Below the pieces are notes generated by a model. That model did no database searches, was not told the DNA's origin, and saw only the letters and a program-made list of their open reading frames with translations. Shown piece after piece: positions 15,509 to 23,025 of a stretch of 39,896 nucleotides of DNA. Position 1 is the stretch's first letter, and every line of letters starts with the position of its first letter. Both the position numbers and the translations under genes were made by a program. Source of the DNA: JAGNLM01 sp964439835 (lineage in GTDB: Bacteria > Pseudomonadota > Gammaproteobacteria > JAABTG01); NCBI GenBank assembly GCA_964439835.1, contig CAYTPQ010000035.1, forward strand, positions 1-39,896, in the 5' to 3' direction.

Positions 15509-17560
15509 ATGCCCAGTTACACGACGCAGGACATCCGCAACATCGCACTGGTGGGCCCCGGCGGCGCCGGCAAGACCATGCTCCTGGAGGCGCTGCTGCA
15601 CGCGGCCGGGGCGATCGCGGAGCCCGGGCGCGTGGACAAGGGGACCACGGTCAGCGACTTCGACCCGCTGGAGAAGGACCTCCTGCACTCGCTCGACCCG
15701 GCGGTCGCCAGCCTCGATCACCTGGGGCGGCACGTGAACCTGATTGACACGCCGGGGTTGCCCGACTTCCTCGGCCGCGCGGTCTCGGTGCTCCCGGCCG
15801 TAGAGACGGTCGCGGTGGTGATGGACCCGCACGCCGGGGTGGAGATGACCACCCAGCGCCTGCTCGAGCGCGCGGCGGAGCGCCAGCTCTGCCGGATGAT
15901 CGTCATCAACAAGATCGACGCCGAGGGCATCGACCTGCCGGCGGTGCTCGAGCAGGCCCGCGAGGCCTTCGGCAAGGAGGTTCTGCCGATCAACCTGCCG
16001 GCCAAGGGCGGCACGGCGGTCGCGGACTGCTTCTTCCAGCCCTCCGGCGAGCCGACCGACTTCTCCTCGGTGGCCGAGGCGCACACGCGCATCATCGACC
16101 AGGTCGTCGAGGTCGACGAGAAGCTGATGGAGCTCTATCTCGAGCAGGGCGAAGAGCTCGACCCCGAGCAGCTGCACGACCCGTTGGAGAAGGCCCTGCG
16201 CGAAGGGCACCTGATCCCTGTCTGCTTCGTCTCCGCCCAGACCGGTGCGGGGGTTAAGGAGCTGCTGGAGGTGTTCGCGCGCCTGATGCCGAACCCGACC
16301 GAGGGCAACCCCCCGCCGTTCTTGAAGGGCGAGGGCGCGGCGGCGCAGCCCGTGGGGATCGTGCCCGACGCGTCCCAGCACGTGGTCGCCCATGTCTTCA
16401 AGGTGACCTTCGACCCGTACCTCGGCAAGCTGGCCGCGTTCCGCGTCCACCAGGGCACGGTTACGCCGAGCACCCAGCTGTTCGTCGGCGACGCCCGCAA
16501 GCCGTTCAAGGTCGCGCACCTGTTCAAACTGATGGGGCGCGAGCGCCGCGAGGTCGACGTGGGGATCCCGGGCGACATCTGCGCGGTCGCCAAGGTCGAC
16601 GAGGTCCACTTCGACGCGGTGCTGCACGACTCCCACGAGGAGGACCACTTCCACCTGCGCTCGGTGCGCTGCCCGTCGCCGATGTTCGGGCTCGCCATCG
16701 AGGTCAAGCGGCGTGGCGACGAGAAGAAGCTCTCCGACGCGCTGCACAAGATCGCGGAGGAGGACCCCTGCCTGGTGGTCGAGCAGAACCCGTCGACCAA
16801 CGAGACCGTGATCCGCGGGCTCGGCGAGATGCACCTGCGGGTCGTGCTGCAGCGCATGCAGTCGGCGTACAACGTCGAGGTCGAGACGCGGCCGCCGCGG
16901 ATCCCGTACCGGGAGACGATCACGGCGAACGCGGAGGGTCACCACCGGCACAAGAAGCAGACCGGCGGCGCCGGCCAGTTCGGAGAGGTGTACCTGCGGG
17001 TCGAGCCGCTGCCGCGGGGCACGGGCTTCGAGTTTGTCGACGCGGTGGTGGGCGGCGCGATCCCGAACCAGTTCATCCCCGCGGTGGAGAAAGGCGTGCG
17101 TCAGGTCCTCGAGGGCGGCGCGATCGCTGGCTACCCGCTATCCGACGTCCGGGTGACGGTCTACGACGGCAAGTACCACGCGGTCGACTCGAAGGAAATC
17201 GCCTTCGTGACCGCTGGCAAAAAGGCCTTCATCGACGCGGTCTCGAAAGCCAAGCCTGTCATCCTGGAGCCGGTCGTCACCATCCAGGTCAAGACACCGG
17301 CGAACGCCGTCGGCGACATCACCGGCGACCTCTCGTCCATGCGGGGGCGGGTCAACGGTACGGACATGCTCCCCGGCGGGCGCGTGCTCATCGAGGGTCA
17401 GGTGCCGCTCGCTGAGGTGGGCAACTACCAGTCCAAGCTCAAGTCGGTCACCGGCGGGGAAGGCAGCTACACGATCGAGTTCAGCCACTACGACCCGGTG
17501 CCGCCGAAGACCCAGCAGGAACTGATCGCGGCGTACAAGCCGCGGGAAGAGGAGGAGTAG
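15509..17560 (+). CDS. elongation factor G-like GTPase (FusA2/EF-G-like paralogue)
   Basis: A 683-residue translational GTPase. G1 is GPGGAGKT (16-23), lacking the AHxDAGKTT form of canonical EF-G. G3 is DTPG (80-83) and G4 is NKID (134-137). EF-G domains II-V follow, with ETVIRGLGEMHLRV, HHRHKKQTGGAGQFGEV and RGRVNGTDMLPGG recognisable. It is slightly shorter than housekeeping EF-G (about 700 residues), and no rps/tuf genes flank it, which supports a paralogue. GAGGAG precedes the ATG. It converges with the polyphosphate:AMP phosphotransferase gene, the two stops being 5 bp apart. Confidence 0.88.
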   Translation: MPSYTTQDIRNIALVGPGGAGKTMLLEALLHAAGAIAEPGRVDKGTTVSDFDPLEKDLLHSLDPAVASLDHLGRHVNLIDTPGLPDFLGRAVSVLPAVETVAVVMDPHAGVEMTTQRLLERAAERQLCRMIVINKIDAEGIDLPAVLEQAREAFGKEVLPINLPAKGGTAVADCFFQPSGEPTDFSSVAEAHTRIIDQVVEVDEKLMELYLEQGEELDPEQLHDPLEKALREGHLIPVCFVSAQTGAGVKELLEVFARLMPNPTEGNPPPFLKGEGAAAQPVGIVPDASQHVVAHVFKVTFDPYLGKLAAFRVHQGTVTPSTQLFVGDARKPFKVAHLFKLMGRERREVDVGIPGDICAVAKVDEVHFDAVLHDSHEEDHFHLRSVRCPSPMFGLAIEVKRRGDEKKLSDALHKIAEEDPCLVVEQNPSTNETVIRGLGEMHLRVVLQRMQSAYNVEVETRPPRIPYRETITANAEGHHRHKKQTGGAGQFGEVYLRVEPLPRGTGFEFVDAVVGGAIPNQFIPAVEKGVRQVLEGGAIAGYPLSDVRVTVYDGKYHAVDSKEIAFVTAGKKAFIDAVSKAKPVILEPVVTIQVKTPANAVGDITGDLSSMRGRVNGTDMLPGGRVLIEGQVPLAEVGNYQSKLKSVTGGEGSYTIEFSHYDPVPPKTQQELIAAYKPREEEE

Positions 17561-17565
17561 GGGCC

Positions 17566-19158
17566 TTAGCCTTGGCCGCCCCGGCGGGGCGGCTCGGCGG
17601 GCTTCTTGAGCGCGGGTGTGCGCCCGACCGCCTTCTCCAGCCGCTCGCTCAGGGTCTGCAGGACCTTGATGCGGGTGTAGCGCTTGTCGTTCGCCTCGAC
17701 CAGGGTCCAGGGTGCGAGCCGCGTGCTGGTACGCGCGATCATGTCGTTGACCGCGAGCTCGTACTGGTCCCACTTGTCGCGGTTGCGCCAGTCCTCGTCG
17801 GAGAGCTTCCAGCGCTTCCATGGCAGCTCGGCGCGCTGGTTGAAGCGGGCGAGTTGCTCGTCCTTGGTGATGTGTAGCCAGTACTTCACCAGCACGATGC
17901 CGTGCTCGACGAGCTGTTCCTCGAAGTCGTTGATCTCGGCGTAGGCCCGCATCCACTCCTTTTCGCTGGCGAAGCCTTCCACGCGCTCCACCAGCACGCG
18001 GCCGTACCAGCTGCGGTCGAAGAAGGTGACGCGCCCCGCGCGCCCCAGGTGGCGCCAGAACCGCCACAGGTAGTGGTGTGCCCGCTCCTCGTCGGTCGGT
18101 GCGGCGAACGGGATGACCTCGTAGTGGCGTGCGTCGAGGGCGGCGGTGCAGCGCCGGATCGAGCCGCCCTTGCCGGCGGCGTCCCAGCCCTCGAACACCA
18201 CCAGCGTGGACACGCCATTCTTCAGGGCCTGCCGGTGCAGCAGGTTGAGCTCGCCCTGGTACTTGTGGATCTGTTGGTCGTAGGCCTGTTTGCCGACACT
18301 CAGCTTCATGTCGAGCGCCGAGAGCACCGTCGGCATCTTGCCGACGGTGGCCGGGGCGGCGGCGCCGTCGGGCAGCTCCCGGCCCTCCAGCGGCTGGGGC
18401 GGGACGTTGAGTGCCTGCAGCTCCGCCGCCACCCGCCGCTCGGCCTCCAGGTGGGTCATGTGCTGGCGGATTGAGTCCCGCAGGATGGTCCCAACCGTCA
18501 GGCCGCGGTAGCGCTCGTCGAAGCCCTCGACGATGTGCCAGGGCGCGTGGCCGGTGCTCGTGCGCATGATGGTGCGCTCGGCAGCGGCGACGAACTGGTC
18601 GTACATGCGCCAGTGGCGCCAGTCGCTCTCCGTGACCCGCCAGCTGAGCAGCGGGTCCTTCTCCAGCGCCTTCAGGCGCTTCTTCTGGGCGGCCTTCCCC
18701 AGGTGCATCCAGAACTTGACGATCAGCGCGCCGCCGTCGGCGAGGGCCTTCTCGAACGCCATCACCCGGTCGAGGCGGTCGTCGAACTCGGCGAGGGCGA
18801 TGCTGCCGTAGGCCAGGTCGACGACAGGCTTGGAGTACCACGCGCGGAGGAAGAACCCGATCCGGCCGCGCGGCGGCAGGTCGCGCCAGTAGCGCCAGTA
18901 CTCGGGCCGCTCGCCCTCTTCCTGGGAGGGGTCGTTGTAGGCCCGCGTGATGAGCCAGCGCGGGTCCATCCACTCGTTCATCAGGTTGACGGTCTCGCCC
19001 TTGCCGGCGCCGTCGACCCCCGAAAAGACGACGATGACCGGGAAGCTCGCGCCGCGCAGGGTCTGCTGCAGCTCGACCAGGTCCTGGCGCAGGGCCGTCG
19101 CCTGCTCGTTGTATACCTCTCGCGAGACCTTGCGTCCCAGCTCGGCGGTTCTGAACAC
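17566..19158 (-). CDS. pap: polyphosphate:AMP phosphotransferase (two PPK2 domains)
   Basis: A 530-residue cytoplasmic enzyme that makes ADP from AMP and polyphosphate. Two PPK2-type P-loop domains are visible. The first has Walker A GVDGAGKG (47-54) and NEWMDPRW. The second has GWDAAGKGGS near residue 322, then FFDRSWYGRVLVERVEG and APWTLVEANDKRYTR. Two fused PPK2 domains define the PAP class. The chosen start is GTG 19158 (MFRTAELGRKV), because PAP proteins begin at this point and GAGGAG lies 11 nt upstream; an in-frame ATG at 19224 adds a non-conserved extension. Confidence 0.92.
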   Translation of the reverse strand: MFRTAELGRKVSREVYNEQATALRQDLVELQQTLRGASFPVIVVFSGVDGAGKGETVNLMNEWMDPRWLITRAYNDPSQEEGERPEYWRYWRDLPPRGRIGFFLRAWYSKPVVDLAYGSIALAEFDDRLDRVMAFEKALADGGALIVKFWMHLGKAAQKKRLKALEKDPLLSWRVTESDWRHWRMYDQFVAAAERTIMRTSTGHAPWHIVEGFDERYRGLTVGTILRDSIRQHMTHLEAERRVAAELQALNVPPQPLEGRELPDGAAAPATVGKMPTVLSALDMKLSVGKQAYDQQIHKYQGELNLLHRQALKNGVSTLVVFEGWDAAGKGGSIRRCTAALDARHYEVIPFAAPTDEERAHHYLWRFWRHLGRAGRVTFFDRSWYGRVLVERVEGFASEKEWMRAYAEINDFEEQLVEHGIVLVKYWLHITKDEQLARFNQRAELPWKRWKLSDEDWRNRDKWDQYELAVNDMIARTSTRLAPWTLVEANDKRYTRIKVLQTLSERLEKAVGRTPALKKPAEPPRRGGQG

Positions 19159-19260
19159 GTTCGGTCGGTCTCCTCGGTGGGGTGGACCCGTTATCGACAG
19201 GGGCCGGCTGACCTCGACCCGCACGGGCTGCGCGGATTGTAGTCCAGCCCGGCGGCGCCT

Positions 19261-19905
19261 TCAGGCCCGGCCGCGGCTCTCGCCCCGGCCGAGGGCGCCG
19301 GCGATCAGGTGGGCGACCCGCAGCGGCTCGGGGACGTGGCCGTGCAGGGCGAAGCGCTCCACGACGCCCCTTGCCTCCTCGGCGGTCAGCCCGACCCGCT
19401 GGACGTACACCCGGCCCAACCGCTCCATCGGGCCCAGGCGCTGAATGATCGACCACTTGCGCGCGCCGCCCCGCACAGAGGCCCGCAGCGCACGCTCGAT
19501 GGCGGCCAGGTCCGGCGCCCTGCGCGCGACCACCAGGACCGGAAGGCCCAGGCGTTGCGAGAGGTCGTGGGCGTCGACCACGTTGAATCCGGCCAGCGCG
19601 ACGCCCTGCAGCAGCACCAGCCGGATGTGCCCCGCGAAACGCGAGCCCGCCACCAGGGCCGCGAGCCGGCGGGCCGAGTCGGCCCCGTCCCGGCGGACCC
19701 GTCCGAAGAGCACCCCGTCCAGCCGCCCCGCCGCGTAGACCGCCCCCACCACGGGAACGTCGCCACGGTGCTCGGGGGGAAACGGCGCGTCGTCGAAGCC
19801 GACGACGTTGGCAAAAGGCCGCGGGCGCCGCGTGCCCCGCCCCTCGCTAGGGCGCCTTTCCGGTGTCGCGCCCACGGGCGCCTCGCGACGCGCGTCGGCC
19901 CCCAT
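19261..19905 (-). CDS. DUF99 (endonuclease dU-like) family protein
   Basis: A protein of up to 214 residues with the DUF99 pattern: VVGFDDAPFP, VPVVGAVYAAGRLDGVLFGRVRRDG, VLLQGVALAGFNVVDAHDLSQRLGLPVLVV and the C-terminal EPLRVAHLIAGAL. The family is best known from Archaea and has been linked to an endonuclease acting on deoxyuridine-containing DNA; activity here is inferred. The start is uncertain. ATG 19905 overlaps the small membrane-protein gene by 59 bp, and the conserved region only begins near residue 32, so a later GTG is possible. Confidence 0.75.
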   Translation of the reverse strand: MGADARREAPVGATPERRPSEGRGTRRPRPFANVVGFDDAPFPPEHRGDVPVVGAVYAAGRLDGVLFGRVRRDGADSARRLAALVAGSRFAGHIRLVLLQGVALAGFNVVDAHDLSQRLGLPVLVVARRAPDLAAIERALRASVRGGARKWSIIQRLGPMERLGRVYVQRVGLTAEEARGVVERFALHGHVPEPLRVAHLIAGALGRGESRGRA

Positions 19906-20053
19906 ACAGCAGCCCCACGGGGATCAGCACCGCACCTCCGACAATGGCACTCCAGCCGGCCCAGGCCGGCCAGGCGGGGTTGGGGGTGACCAGTGCGACG
20001 GCACCGACCACCATCAGCCAGAACGCCACCTTGAGCAGCAGGCCCGTCTTCAC
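19847..20053 (-). CDS. small two-helix membrane protein
   Basis: A 68-residue protein with two hydrophobic stretches (about residues 5-24 and 32-50), then a basic tail. The GTG start at 20053 follows a G-rich run six bases upstream. It overlaps the longest reading of the DUF99 gene and is divergent from thyA, with 66 bp between the starts. No family recognised; called because of its clean membrane topology and ribosome-binding site. Confidence 0.5.
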   Translation of the reverse strand: MKTGLLLKVAFWLMVVGAVALVTPNPAWPAWAGWSAIVGGAVLIPVGLLYGGRRASRGARGRDTGKAP

Positions 20054-20119
20054 GTCGATCCCCCCCGGTCTTCGGCAGGCCGGCTGGCGGCAACAGAGGC
20101 TATCCGCTACCTTGACGGC

Positions 20120-20914
20120 ATGGAGCCCTATCTTGCCCTCCTGCGCCACGTGAGGGAACTCGGCGTGCGCAAGTCCGACCGCACCGGCACCGGAACGCTC
20201 AGCACCTTCGGCTGGCAGATGCGCTTCGACCTGGCGGCGGGCTTCCCGCTGCTCACCACCAAGCGCCTGCACCTGCGCTCGATCATCCACGAGCTGCTGT
20301 GGTTCCTGCGCGGGGAGACCAACGTCCGCTCCCTGCGCGAGAACGGCGTGACCATCTGGGACGAGTGGGCCGGCCCCGACGGCGACCTCGGGCCCATCTA
20401 CGGCTACCAGTGGCGCTCCTGGCCGACCTGCGACGGCGGACACGTCGATCAGATCAGCGAGGTGGTTGACCGGCTCCGCCGCGACCCCGACTCCCGGCGG
20501 CTCGTCGTCTCCGCCTGGAACGTCGCCGACCTGCCCCGGATGGCCCTGCCGCCCTGCCACCTCCTGTTCCAGTTCTACGTGGCCGAGGGCCGCCTGTCCT
20601 GCCAGCTCTACCAGCGCAGCGCCGACATCTTCCTCGGCGTCCCCTTCAACATCGCGTCCTACGCCCTGCTGACCCGTATGGTGGCCCAGGTGACCGGACT
20701 GAGGCCGGGGGAGTTCGTCCACACCCTCGGCGACGCCCACCTGTATCTGAACCACCTGGAGCAGGCGGACCTGCAGTTGACGCGTGAGCCGCGGCCGCCG
20801 CCGCACATGCGCCTGAACCCGGCGGTGAGGTCGATCTTCGACTTCCGCTTCGAGGATTTCACGCTGGAGGGCTACGACCCCCACCCGCACATCCGGGCGC
20901 CGGTGGCGGTCTAG
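20120..20914 (+). CDS. thyA: thymidylate synthase
   Basis: A 264-residue enzyme, the same length as E. coli ThyA, converting dUMP to dTMP with methylene-tetrahydrofolate. The catalytic cysteine is C146 in ALPPCHLLFQFYV. Other family landmarks are DRTGTGTLSTFG (20-31), WDEWAGPDGDLGPIYGYQWR, YQRSADIFLGVPFNIASYALL and HTLGDAHLYLNH. The ATG at 20120 matches the conserved N-terminus. It is followed 89 bp later by folA, which regenerates the folate that ThyA oxidises, a common pairing. Confidence 0.97.
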   Translation: MEPYLALLRHVRELGVRKSDRTGTGTLSTFGWQMRFDLAAGFPLLTTKRLHLRSIIHELLWFLRGETNVRSLRENGVTIWDEWAGPDGDLGPIYGYQWRSWPTCDGGHVDQISEVVDRLRRDPDSRRLVVSAWNVADLPRMALPPCHLLFQFYVAEGRLSCQLYQRSADIFLGVPFNIASYALLTRMVAQVTGLRPGEFVHTLGDAHLYLNHLEQADLQLTREPRPPPHMRLNPAVRSIFDFRFEDFTLEGYDPHPHIRAPVAV

Positions 20915-21003
20915 GTGGCCGTGGGGGAGAGCGCGCCAGGCGGCGTGGCCGGTTACTCCCGGCCGCCCGCGCGGGTGCGCACTCGCGGGTGGAGGTGAGC
21001 GCC

Positions 21004-21489
21004 GTGCGGCTGTCGCTCGTCGCCGCGATGGACCGCAATCGGCTCATCGGTGCGGACGACCGCCTGCCCTGGCGGCTGCCGGCCGACCTCGCCCATTTCA
21101 AACGACTCACCCTGGGCAAGCCGGTGCTGATGGGCCGGCGTACCTTCGAGTCGATCGGCCGTCCGCTGCCCGAGCGCCACAACATCGTCGTCACCCGCGA
21201 CCCCGGTTTCCGGGCTGACGGCTGCACGGTGGTGCACTCGATCGAAGCGGGGCTCGCGGCCGCGGCGGCAGCCTCTGAGGTGATGGTGATTGGCGGCGCC
21301 TCGGTCTACGCCCAGTGCCTGGCCCGGGCTGGCCGGATGTACCTGACCCGCATCGACGCCGAGTTCGAGGGCGATACCTTCTTTCCGGCCTGGAACCCCT
21401 CGGAGTGGCGAGAGGTGGAGAGCCGGGCCTTCGAGCCCGACGAGCGCAACGCCTACCCCTACCGGTTCGAGGTCCTGGAGAGGCTCTAG
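21004..21489 (+). CDS. folA: dihydrofolate reductase
   Basis: A 161-residue enzyme that reduces dihydrofolate with NADPH. Conserved features are LSLVAAMDRNRLIG, LPWRLPADL with the catalytic acid at D28, GKPVLMGRRTFESIGRPLP, and VMVIGGASVYAQ. Three in-frame GTGs occur at 20989, 20995 and 21004. The last is preferred because GGAGGTGA (20991-20998) is placed five bases upstream and the protein then begins MRLSLVAAM, as expected. It is downstream of thyA on the same strand. Confidence 0.95.
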   Translation: MRLSLVAAMDRNRLIGADDRLPWRLPADLAHFKRLTLGKPVLMGRRTFESIGRPLPERHNIVVTRDPGFRADGCTVVHSIEAGLAAAAAASEVMVIGGASVYAQCLARAGRMYLTRIDAEFEGDTFFPAWNPSEWREVESRAFEPDERNAYPYRFEVLERL

Positions 21490-21513
21490 CCGGGCCGCTC
21501 CGGCTGTCGTGCG

Positions 21514-21541
21514 GCGAACCGGGAGCCGGAGTCCGGTTCGC
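21514..21541 (+). terminator. hairpin after folA
   Basis: A 9-bp perfect stem, GCGAACCGG (21514-21522) with CCGGTTCGC (21533-21541), with a 10-nt loop lies 24 bp after the folA stop. It is followed by TGATTCCC rather than a U tract. Likely the end of the thyA-folA transcript. Confidence 0.5.
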
Positions 21542-21600
21542 TGATTCCCAAGAATTCCCGCCTGCGCCGCAATGACGGTCGGCAGCCCTTCAGGGGATTC

Positions 21601-22437
21601 CTAGCTGGCGCGGTCCTTGGGACAGTCCACGGCGAACCACTGCTCGTCGTCCAGCCGCAGCGCGGTCAGCGGGCCGCCCCACACGCACCCCGTGTCGAGC
21701 GGGTAGACCCGGTGCCTGGGCGAGACCCGGGTGTGGAGCTGGAGGGTGGACCAGTGTCCGAAGACGACCCGGGTGGTCGCACTGCGCCGGCCCGGGACCT
21801 CGAACCAGGGCACCAGCCCGTGCGGCTGGGTGCCGGGTGGGCCCTTCGATTTCAGCTCCAGGCTGCCGTCGCGGTCCACGTAGCGCATGCGGGTGAAGCA
21901 GTTGGTGATGAACCGCAGCCGCTCCCAGCCCGTCAGGTCCTCCGCCCAGCGATGGGGCGTGTTGCCGTACATGGCGGCGAAGTACGCCCGGTGGTCCGGA
22001 CCGCGCAGAACGGCCTCCAGCTCGGCGGCCCGGGCGAGGGCGCCGGCCGTGTCCCACTGCGGCGGCAGGCCGGCGTGCACGAGGGTGAAGCCGAGGGCCT
22101 CGTCGTGATGGACGAGGGGACGGTGGCGCAGCCACGCGAGGAGGACGTCGCGGTCTGGCGCGCGCAGGACCTCCGCCAGCGTGTCTTTTGACCGTATCCG
22201 CTCGCCGACGTCCGCGGCGACCGCAAGCAGGTGCAGGTCGTGGTTGCCCAGTACGCAGACCGCTCGATCGCCGAGGGCGTGAAAGTAGCGCAGGACCTCG
22301 AGCGAGGCGGGCCCGCGGTTGACCAGGTCGCCGACGCACCAGAGGTGGTCGCGGGCCGGGTCGAACCCAGACTGGTCGAGCAGCCGGAGCAGGGGCTCCA
22401 GGCACCCCTGCGGATCACCGACCGCGTAGGTGGCCAC
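21601..22437 (-). CDS. apaH: symmetrical bis(5'-nucleosyl)-tetraphosphatase
   Basis: A 278-residue metallophosphatase that hydrolyses Ap4A to two ADP. The signature blocks are MATYAVGDPQGCLEPL (with Asp8 of the GD motif), WCVGDLVNRGP, VLGNHDLHLLAVA, and the ApaH-specific YGNTPHRWAEDLTGWERLRFITNCFTRMR segment followed by VFGHWSTL. Its length matches E. coli ApaH (280). It lies 18 bp downstream of apaG on the same strand. In many gammaproteobacteria ksgA and pdxA accompany this pair; here they are absent, and yifB lies on the other side. Confidence 0.95.
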   Translation of the reverse strand: MATYAVGDPQGCLEPLLRLLDQSGFDPARDHLWCVGDLVNRGPASLEVLRYFHALGDRAVCVLGNHDLHLLAVAADVGERIRSKDTLAEVLRAPDRDVLLAWLRHRPLVHHDEALGFTLVHAGLPPQWDTAGALARAAELEAVLRGPDHRAYFAAMYGNTPHRWAEDLTGWERLRFITNCFTRMRYVDRDGSLELKSKGPPGTQPHGLVPWFEVPGRRSATTRVVFGHWSTLQLHTRVSPRHRVYPLDTGCVWGGPLTALRLDDEQWFAVDCPKDRAS

Positions 22438-22455
22438 GGGGCTGCCCCCGTCCCG

Positions 22456-22842
22456 TCAGTGGAAGGCGCGGGGGACGGAGAGCCGGAAGGCCTGGATCTC
22501 GGCGTCGAAGCGCACGCCGTCGTCGGCGAGCATCTGATAGCTGCCGTGCATGGTGCCGACCGGGGTCGCGATCATCGCGGCACTGGTGTAGCGGAAGCCC
22601 TCGCCCGGCTGCAGGTGTGGCTGCTCGCCGACCACCCCCTCGCCGACGACCTCCTGGACCTCGCCGTCGGCGTTGGTGATGTACCAGTGACGGCTCAGCA
22701 GCTTCGCCGGGACCGACCCGGTGTTGCGAATCGTGATCGTGTACGCGAAGACATAGCGGCCCTCTTCGGGAGAAGACTGCTCCTCGACGTAGTTGGTCTC
22801 TGCGTCGACCTCGATCCGGTAGGGGCTGAGCTCTTTGCGCAT
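22456..22842 (-). CDS. apaG: Co2+/Mg2+ efflux-associated protein ApaG
   Basis: A 128-residue beta-sandwich protein. The conserved core is VFAYTITIRNTGSVPAKLLSRHWYITNADGEVQEVVGEGVVGEQPHL followed by FRYTSAAMIATPVGTMHGSYQM. The family is named for an association with cobalt/magnesium resistance, but its biochemical role is unsettled. It is upstream of apaH in a two-gene unit on the minus strand. A near-perfect inverted repeat (22913-23007) lies 70 bp upstream of its start. Confidence 0.93.
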   Translation of the reverse strand: MRKELSPYRIEVDAETNYVEEQSSPEEGRYVFAYTITIRNTGSVPAKLLSRHWYITNADGEVQEVVGEGVVGEQPHLQPGEGFRYTSAAMIATPVGTMHGSYQMLADDGVRFDAEIQAFRLSVPRAFH

Positions 22843-22912
22843 GCCGGCATTTCACCCCAATCGGGACGGGGCCGCAAGGCAGCCGGCCGGACTTAGAGCT
22901 TGTGAAACATCG

Positions 22913-23007
22913 ACCACGGAGCACACAGAGTCCACGGAGGAATACATAACCGTATGTGTTTATAGCCTCGCTCGATCCCTCTCTGTGGACTCCGTGTGCT
23001 CCGTGGT
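22913..23007. repeat. 95-bp AT-richer inverted repeat
   Basis: Two 27-bp arms (22913-22939 and 22981-23007) are complementary at 25 of 27 positions. Their core motifs are ACCACGGAGCACACAGAG and its complement. The 41-bp loop contains a smaller hairpin, ACATA/TATGT (22944-22948, 22953-22957), and is markedly AT-richer than its surroundings. The element lies between apaG and the 3' end of yifB. It looks like a miniature palindromic repeat of the kind scattered through proteobacterial intergenic regions; copy number cannot be judged from one window. Confidence 0.75.
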
Positions 23008-23025
23008 TCATTCATTCTCAGGCTC

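Noticed and set aside
15377..16951. A 524-residue frame antisense to the EF-G-like gene
   Set aside because: The sense strand encodes a clear GTPase with G1, G3 and G4 motifs; the antisense product is low-complexity.
17138..19456. A 772-residue minus-strand frame overlapping the polyphosphate phosphotransferase
   Set aside because: It is a shifted frame of the same strand over a gene with two intact PPK2 domains; its translation is Arg/Pro/Gly-rich and lacks motifs.
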